Source of the DNA: Holothuria scabra
Taxonomy: Eukaryota; Echinodermata; Holothuroidea; Aspidochirotida; Holothuriidae
NCBI GenBank assembly: GCA_037179385.1
Contig: CM074190.1
Coordinates: forward strand, 5,718,284-5,782,283
DNA length: 64,000 nucleotides
Reading direction: 5' to 3'
Within the stretch, counting starts at the first letter, position 1. The number at the start of each line of letters is the position of its first letter. The notes under the pieces were generated by a model, which saw only the letters and a list, made by a program, of their open reading frames with translations, searched no databases and had not been told where the DNA came from. The translations under genes were made by a program, and so were the position numbers. Below, piece by piece: positions 59,601-64,000 of the stretch.

Positions 59601-62600
59601 CTTTTGAATGAAATAATTCATTTCAAATGTCTGCTACATGTCTAGCCACATTGGAGTGTTATCCACAAGGACGGGTTGAGAATGATTCAGGAGGAATATA
59701 AAAAAAAACTTTGTCCGAACATTCTGCCCAACACCATCAATTTTTGCTAAAATTTATTTATTTGTTCAATCAAAAACGAAAATGAATCAGTTTTCTCTAC
59801 GCGCAATGATTGCATTTTGTTGCCTTGGGCGTCGGAAAAATTGAAAAAAAAAACAAACAAAAACGAGTAGGCCTATAGAATGCGCCCCCTCGTCCATTAT
59901 AACCATTACATGTGGCCCACCGCTGCGAAAGGTTGGACAACCCTGTTCTACAAGCTAGCAGTAGCTGTACGATTTTACTCTGTGTACATAACGATGGATT
60001 GGGCTGAAACAATCCAAGGCCAACGATCAACTTAAAGGTAATCTAGAAATTAGAATTAACGGGATCCGTTGGCACACTTAGATTTTGTTACTTACCATAA
60101 TCCTTGGAGGCTTACACGCTAGTTCGGGAAAATAGCTTTCTGCTCACTTTGAGTGTAACAATAAATGGACAATGAGTACCTTGTAGCCTTCTACACTTAA
60201 CATACTGCTTTTCTCACAGGACATCCTGTGTGATCGAGCCACTATTAGGCCTCCTAGTGGCATGCGAAGGGGAGACCATTGGGCCATGCCCCCCTCACAG
60301 ATGCCATTTTTTCATTGTTCTTAAAAATACGTAGTCTAACTTTATTAACACAGATTTTACTTCAAAAGATAGCATATGTGGCACCAGATTGCTTATAAGG
60401 ACACCCAATTTTTCAAAAATTTTCAAAGGGGAAGGATTGTCCCTGCAAGGTCTTTCAGTGATGCCATTTTTTTTTTAATTCCGACAAATAGACCTAGACA
60501 AATTCTGTCAAATTCCAATTTTTACTTAAAAAGGTAGACTCTGTTTCCCGCTGTTGGCGTCGATAAAAAGACTGCATGTTTAGATTCTCTTAAGAAGCAT
60601 GAATACGCTATTTTGACCATCTGAGGGGTCTGATTTTTCGAAATTTTCTTTACGCTCCGCGCCAACCAATGGTGGCGCTTCGCTCGGTCTTTGGGGCAAA
60701 ATTACATATTTGGGGTAAAAATAGCTCTTAACTCTCTGATCACTTTGCAGTTTGCGAACATATTTTGAAGAGAGCATTTTATTGCAAACGACAAAAGAAG
60801 AAAGCGACTGGCTAGATTCTTCGTATTATCCTGGAAAATACTATTTCCTGCCAACTAAGGGGTGTGATTTTCCCAAATTTTCTCTACGCTCCGCGCCAAC
60901 CAATGGTGACGCTCCGCTTAGATAATCTTTATGACAAAATAACATTTTGTGGCCAAGAAAACCCCTTCAGAGAAATCTTGCGTACGCCACTGCGTTAGTA
61001 CATACAAATAAACCAGATATTGTTTACCAAAATAATATACTTTGTTATTTCCGATTGCTCTATGTTATACTTTAAGATTAAAATGCAGGTAATATTACAA
61101 AATGACATGGTAATGTTGTTATACTTGTAAGTTTGCATATTTTATATGAAATACATACACATTGACCGGGAAAAGTTTTGGGGAAATTTCATACCTTTGC
61201 CCCCCTGGAAAAAATCCTAGCTACGCCACTGCAGTCGGCCATAACTGGGGTCCGTCACCTTTAAATCTTTCGATTTCCTTACTTACCTCTATCATGGATA
61301 GTTGTACGCTAATTTGTATCTTAAATTCTCTTATTTCATTACATATGAGGGCTTAAAATTCATGTAAACAATAAATAAAGACGATTTTAGGCTGATGGAC
61401 CCCACTAATGGCGACCTACAGTCACTTAAAGCAAGCGCTAATCGGATTCGTCTATAGGCTCCTTGAAAAAGCCCAAAATTTTCAACCATCTCCCACAGAC
61501 CGGCGATCACTCAACCAAACGACAAGACCCCGTTGAGAAAAACCTACAAACGCCACTGATTGTATCATTTTTTACTTCACAGGTATAGACCAAGGTGGGG
61601 TTTAAGACGTGTGTCTCCCTCTGGCCGTCGTCATGAATGCTTATAAATGTTTCAATGTGTATTAAATGTAGAACCATTTTGCATTTCAGCTGTCTTCCAG
61701 ATCTAAAATGGAAGTCCTTTCCTCAAAAGCCTCCTGCATGACAAAGATAAGTCAAACCTTTCAACCCTGCATATAAAACCTCCTAGACACTCCCCTAACC
61801 AGATAATTAAGCACGGTAGTTGATTCTTCATGCTGTCAATTCACCCATTAACTTTATGCTGCATCTTCTAAAAGCTCAAAATCCCGTCCTATAAGCCACT
61901 CAGCTGACCTAATTTATTAGACCATAATTTAGTTGTGCCCTCTTTCCGGTAAAGAGACGATTCAACTATATTTACCAGCCTTTCCTGAATTAGAGTATGG
62001 ATACTTCAATTTGTGATAAAATTAATGTTCTTATGGTGTTTTCATCACTGCAGTATGACGACACTTCGTTTTCTGGCTCAGTCAGGCTCAATACATCCTT
62101 GGTTTGAAAATTATAAAAACTCTCATACGAGAGAAAGAGATCATAAAATATAATCAGAACTCACGTTTGCATTGTTGGTGTTTGTTGAGACACTTATATC
62201 GAACTGAACTTTGTCTTCTGCACTTTCTCGTGTTTTTTCGGAAGTGTCGGCTGCGTTACACTCATCGCTACCGGAAACAAACACACTTATAGAGACAATC
62301 TGAAAGAGATGACAAAATCTCATCAACCCAACATAACCGGCATTGCTATTGCTCGCAAAACCGAATTAAAAAAAAATGTAATTTGTTTGAAAAATATTAT
62401 TCAACAGACTTGTAGTTTGAGTATACATCCTTGAGAACGTTAAGGTAGAGTAAAAGCGTCGTAAAGAGAACGAGTGTACAACTGCACATTTGAGGTTTGC
62501 ATTAGCCTCAGTCCATTATTTCTAAAATAATTTCTGAAAACACTCATTACAAGAGATACAAAATATTAATTTTCCCAAAAACGTGTATTAGCATTAAAAT

Positions 62601-63676
62601 ATAAGATCTTTCGAAGAAAATTCCTTCAACGGTTGTTATTTTTAAAGTTTAAAGTTCTGCCAGAAAAGAAACTGATGGCACGCTGAGGTCATTCCGTAGG
62701 CCTAAAAAAGTGTTGACCAATCAGCTGTTTGCATTTCCTAATGCTGTTTTGTTTTTTCTCCAAAATAGAACGTACATTTTGTGTTGTGACATCCATGCAT
62801 AAGGTCCATAGACAAATGGCCGCGCGCAGTAGAATTCGCATTTTGTGCGTAGAAGACTTACGCGCGCATCAGATGTTCTAAGCAGAGCAGATTGCTGATT
62901 GGGTTACAGTGGAATACGAGCGTAAGGGTACTCGAGCGTGTGCTCTACTGAGCGTACAGCGTGTTTCATTATTTTGCGCTACAATAATGTTGCTTGACCT
63001 CAATACAAAAGGTATAGACGCGTTTTCATTTATTGTCTACATTAATTTCAAACCCTCATATTCAGTAATATTGAGGAAATCAAAATGCAATATATTTTAC
63101 AACCATTCATGATGCAGATAAGCAAGAAAATTGAGAGATGAAAAGGTGATAAACCCGAGTCATGGCCGACTTGAATCAGACCATCAATTGCTGTCCGGAT
63201 TCGTCTGTATTGTGTGTACGCACCTTCTTCTCCTTACAAGTAGACGGTTGAGTGACTTGTGTAACGATGATATTCTGAGGACTTGATATCTCAAGTTTGA
63301 TGGAAGCAATCTAAGACAGCAATATATAAAACTATGGATGATTATAGAAAACCAATGATATTATGAAAAGGTTTTCTTTGTTTCGCATTGTAAAAAGGAA
63401 GAATTTTTGAAACAAGTTCAAGGATTTATACGTAAAGATTTATACGTAAAAATTTATAGCTTCATTTGACAACGTGGAACGTTCGTGACGAAAATACTTT
63501 TGATTTTCTAGGATAATCGAGCAAACCTTTAAATCTATTCGATAATTATTTCTATTCCAGTTTAGAAAACAAATGGATTTCATTATTTATTCACAGTCCA
63601 TTAAATAAACTACCTCTAAGCCTTTCACAGACACATCTTGTTTTGACCCAGGAAGATCCTCTTCATCGTTACCCAT
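50319..63676 (-). CDS. Gene 4 (span of eight inferred exons): mini-exon N-terminus plus divergent GIMAP-like domain
   Basis: Inferred join: 63676-63614, 63310-63224, 62299-62165, 58002-57970, 56136-56104, 55667-55635, 53512-53048, 50672-50319, about 400 residues. The N-terminus is short and acidic, with three 11-residue mini-exons (ITPEIDEVKTP, TAPKPYDIEDS, IAPELDETEDS). The domain is the most diverged of the four: IVTFGLHEKSGLYIFEKIF, VIVAPSQYADHSF, FLLVFDANFVRFSSDVK and LIILNSDDVLDEGT, with GGGV in place of NGRV. The C-terminus is longer and ends acidic (RTEEESEMEA), unlike the basic LW.K.R.L of the others. Several kilobases of inserted transposons swell its introns. An AATAAA on the minus strand (50239-50234) may end it. 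The first exon may not be the true start. Confidence 0.72.
50991..51874. mobile_element. Large foldback element with GAGTGAA/TTCACTC core
   Basis: The ends CTCTAAAATCAAAAGAATGA and TCACTCATTTGATTTTAGAG are inverted repeats. The interior has dozens of TTCACTC, GAGTGAA and ACTCCAA words in both orientations (51026-51442), for example GAGTGAATTTTCACTC. A second MITE (51515-51782) is nested inside. It occupies the last intron of gene 4. Confidence 0.8.
51515..51782 (-). mobile_element. CCTTTAA-ended MITE, copy 2, nested
   Basis: On the minus strand CTTTAAAGGACAAGAGCAGT, CATAATTGGCTCTTTAAGGT and CATGTGACAAT match 48203-48473. The far end CTTTATAAATCGGAAAGCAG mirrors it. It interrupts the GAGTGAA foldback element. 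Confidence 0.7.
52480..52690. repeat. ATGTTTAG/CTAAACAT short palindromic repeat block
   Basis: The block contains CGTGTTTAGCAATTGAACAC, GAAATGTTTAGAAATT (twice) and TTTAAACATGTTTAC. Related blocks occur at about 1751-2065, 33080-33315 and 35040-35220, always outside inferred exons. Confidence 0.6.
52845..52912 (-). repeat. tRNA-Glu-like fragment, not an intact tRNA
   Basis: The minus strand reads CGTCCGCTTTTCACTCGGAG then AACCAGGGTTCGATTCCTAT. CTTTTCAC around the TTC anticodon position and GGTTCGATTCC (B box) recall tRNA-Glu. The D arm and acceptor stem are not recognisable, so it is a SINE head or pseudogene. Confidence 0.45.
53048..53512 (-). CDS. Gene 4 penultimate exon: first half of the GIMAP-like domain
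   Basis: The acceptor TTATCTTTCTCAG and donor GAG|GTAACT enclose 155 codons. The lead ILSQEKEPDRSAFRKKYIYT shares FRKKYIY with gene 2. Then come NIVTFGLHEKSGLYIFEKIF, a longer charged insertion (LEDESIEPS), VIVAPSQYADHSF and SFLLVFDANFVRFSSDVKSA. Confidence 0.87.
53630..55354. mobile_element. TTAA-flanked inverted-repeat DNA transposon, non-autonomous, with nested insertions
   Basis: Ends GGCCTATCCACACAGGATG and CATCCTGTGTGGACAGGCC begin inverted repeats of about 190 bp that also share CGGATACGTCAAGACGCATG-like and GCTGATTGACAAAAAAGTG-like words. TTAA lies on both sides (53626-53629, 55355-55358), which fits a piggyBac-like target, though a TAA target of another superfamily is possible. The inside holds a second inverted repeat (53990-54030 against 54192-54235), two hAT-like ends (53981, 54594) and a complete small hAT-type element. 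No transposase frame was seen. Confidence 0.8.
54764..55040. mobile_element. Small hAT-type MITE nested in the TTAA element
   Basis: Ends CAGTGGCGTACACAGGA and TCCTGGGTACGTCACTG are near-perfect inverted repeats. Flanks ACTGAAAT and ACTGAAAG (54756-54763, 55041-55048) are an 8-bp duplication with one difference. Inside it shares ATGTGGCACCAGAT and CCCAGACCGGCGATCAC with fragments at 58.1, 60.3 and 61.5 kb. Confidence 0.8.
55635..55667 (-). CDS. Gene 4 mini-exon c (11 codons)
   Basis: CTTTTCTGCTTAG and CG|GTAAGTAG frame 33 bp reading IAPELDETEDS. Splice contexts are nearly identical to mini-exons at 56104 and 57970, and the surrounding 450 bp is duplicated with the 56104 copy. Confidence 0.72.
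56104..56136 (-). CDS. Gene 4 mini-exon b (11 codons)
   Basis: CTTTTCTGCTTAG and CG|GTAAGTAT frame 33 bp reading TAPKPYDIEDS. This copy carries APKP, recalling the APKPK motif of gene 3, though over so short a length this may be chance. Confidence 0.72.
56640..57969. other. Gene 4 intron between mini-exons, repeat-derived in part
   Basis: Around 56975-57005 the word GCCCCAACTGATGGTGACGC followed by TCCGC is a diverged copy of the hairpin word found inside the hAT-type elements. No further 33-bp exon or known gene was recognised. Confidence 0.45.
57970..58002 (-). CDS. Gene 4 mini-exon a (11 codons)
   Basis: CTTTTCTGTTTAG and CG|GTAAGTAA frame 33 bp reading ITPEIDEVKTP. It is the most diverged of the three mini-exons but keeps length, the TP/AP at residues 2-3 and both splice contexts. 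Confidence 0.7.
58080..58770. mobile_element. Decayed hAT-related fragment
   Basis: ATTTTACTTCAAAAGATAGC, ATGTGGCACCAGATTGAATG, CAATTTCTCAAAAATTTTCA and a decayed hairpin word near 58730-58760 match 60259-60992. Clear ends were not found. Confidence 0.55.
59449..59945. mobile_element. Charlie-like hAT MITE nested in the 2.2-kb element
   Basis: Ends CAGGGTTGTCCAACCTGCGG and CGAAAGGTTGGACAACCCTG are inverted, with GGCCCGCGGGCC next to the left end and TGTGGCCCACC next to the right. This is the typical look of Charlie-group hAT elements. Flanks TTCTACAG and TTCTACAA (59441-59448, 59946-59953) are the target duplication with one change. Confidence 0.88.
60259..60992. mobile_element. Degenerate hAT-type element nested in the 2.2-kb element
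   Basis: The right end AATCTTGCGTACGCCACTG is clear; the left, TAGTGGCATGCGAAGGGG, is decayed. It contains TACGCTCCGCGCCAACCAAT twice (about 60652 and 60888), and the ATGTGGCACCAGATTGC word. A target duplication was not found. Confidence 0.6.
61440..61556. mobile_element. Right-end fragment of a hAT-type element
   Basis: CACAGACCGGCGATCACTCA and GAGAAAAACCTACAAACGCC followed by ACTG match the right end of 54764-55040. The left part is missing. Confidence 0.55.
62165..62299 (-). CDS. Gene 4 exon (45 codons)
   Basis: The acceptor CATCTCTTTCAG and donor AAC|GTGAGT enclose 135 bp. It reads IVSISVFVSGSDECNAADTS then EKTRESAEDKVQFDISVSTN and TNNAN. It is Ser/Asp/Glu-rich, without a known domain. 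Confidence 0.68.
63224..63310 (-). CDS. Gene 4 exon (29 codons)
   Basis: The acceptor GCTGTCTTAG and donor AAG|GTGCGT enclose 87 bp reading IASIKLEISSPQNIIVTQVT and then QPSTCKEKK. Like several exons of this gene it begins with Ile-Ala/Val/Thr, which may reflect shared ancestry of the acceptor side. Confidence 0.62.
63614..63676 (-). CDS. Gene 4 most upstream inferred exon (21 codons), possible start
   Basis: ATG at 63676 opens MGNDEEDLPGSKQDVSVKGL plus E, ending at donor GAG|GTAGTT. The bases before the ATG (TTTTATTTCTCAATTTTAAG) also look like an acceptor, so the exon may be internal with the real start beyond 64000. The MG start could in principle be myristoylated but lacks Ser/Thr at position 6. 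Confidence 0.55.
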
Positions 63677-64000
63677 CTTAAAATTGAGAAATAAAAGAGG
63701 AAAATGATAGGTCAACGTCAACGACAAAGTTTATTTTTTCTTGGGCCAACAAAAGCTGGAGAAGTTTGTTAAGCATTCTGAGCAGTAAAGTTAAAAGGCA
63801 GAAAGGCCTTCATACAGGATTTTTCGATCACAACTAAACCGGTGTTTACACCGGTGTGTACAAAACAAACATTTGCTCATTTTGTACAAAAATTTCTAAA
63901 TTGTAACAATTGAGGTTAGTTGGATCGATTACACTTTAAAATGATATTGTAAGTTGAAAAGCTTCATAAAATGAAGAATTGTGTATCAAAGTTAGTGAAT
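63677..64000. other. Sequence upstream of the first inferred exon of gene 4
   Basis: The stretch includes a palindromic AACCGGTGTTTACACCGGTG near 63837. No exon or promoter element is convincing. It may be the gene 4 promoter or an intron leading to an exon outside the window. Confidence 0.35.

Larger units (their letters stand above)
59011..61231. mobile_element. hAT-type transposon of 2.2 kb with 8-bp target duplication and nested copies
   Basis: Ends CAGTGGCGTAGCTA and TAGCTACGCCACTG are exact inverted repeats, extended by GGGGCAAGTTGCCCC-like and TTTGCCCCCCTGGAAAAA sequence. Exact 8-bp flanks CAGTCGGC lie at 59003-59010 and 61232-61239. It contains the 59449-59945 and 60259-60992 insertions. 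The host part, once these are removed, is about 1 kb without a transposase frame. Confidence 0.9.

Noticed and set aside
60068..60130. GTAAG-like donor next to CCTCCAAGGATTATG, a possible 15-bp exon
   Set aside because: The acceptor has no pyrimidine tract and the site lies inside an inserted hAT element, so it cannot be an old exon of gene 4.
1..64000. A bacterial, phage or CRISPR system
   Set aside because: No operon-like packing of open frames, no ribosome-binding-site pattern and no spaced direct repeats; the repeats present are eukaryotic transposon types.

Overview
The window looks like a piece of an animal nuclear genome. It is AT-rich, has short exons separated by long introns with GT/AG splice sites, and is crowded with SINEs, LINE relics and non-autonomous DNA transposons. 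The repeat types and the frequent GTAGGCCTA-like words suggest a marine deuterostome invertebrate, perhaps an echinoderm. That placement is a guess; nothing in the window fixes the species. No rRNA, intact tRNA, CRISPR or bacterial-type operon was seen.

The main content is a head-to-tail array of four related genes, all on the minus strand: gene 4 (63.7 to 50.3 kb), gene 3 (42.1 to 33.4 kb), gene 2 (26.7 to 24.0 kb) and gene 1 (14.7 to 2.2 kb). Each ends in the same two exons. The upstream one (about 124-155 codons) and the last one (about 99-117 codons) together encode one domain that I read as an AIG1/GIMAP-type GTPase fold. The support is the GIMAP 'conserved box' region (FVVVFDANFVRFSSDVK-like), then the strand and helix around G4 (ILNSDDV..GT..YLNR.GNE.LK.YADKM.GR). 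The nucleotide-binding motifs are lost in all four copies. Where GxxxxGKS should be there is an invariant GLHEKSG, and where DxPG should be there is SP.QYA or a close variant. These look like a family of pseudo-GTPases that keeps its own conserved motif.

Upstream of the domain each gene has a different set of small exons rich in Ser, Thr, Pro and charged residues. Gene 3 has three exons that each carry a PPV.PKPK motif. Gene 4 has three consecutive 33-bp mini-exons. Gene 1 has six or seven exons, some made by local tandem duplication. Every exon I can define is a multiple of three and can be read with phase-0 introns, so cassettes can be added, lost or skipped without a frameshift. The genes were assembled by eye from open frames, splice signals and paralogue comparison, without transcript support.

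The rest is intergenic or intronic and rich in mobile DNA: a LINE reverse-transcriptase relic at 1-1080; hAT-type elements with 8-bp target duplications (4822-6347; 59011-61231 with another nested inside; 54764-55040; 29299-29516); a 1.7-kb TTAA-flanked inverted-repeat element (53630-55354); tRNA-derived SINEs (18621, 28775); a pentanucleotide array of about 73 units (19133-19507); and several foldback elements with similar ends (CTCTAAAA...TTTTAGAG) but unrelated palindromic cores.
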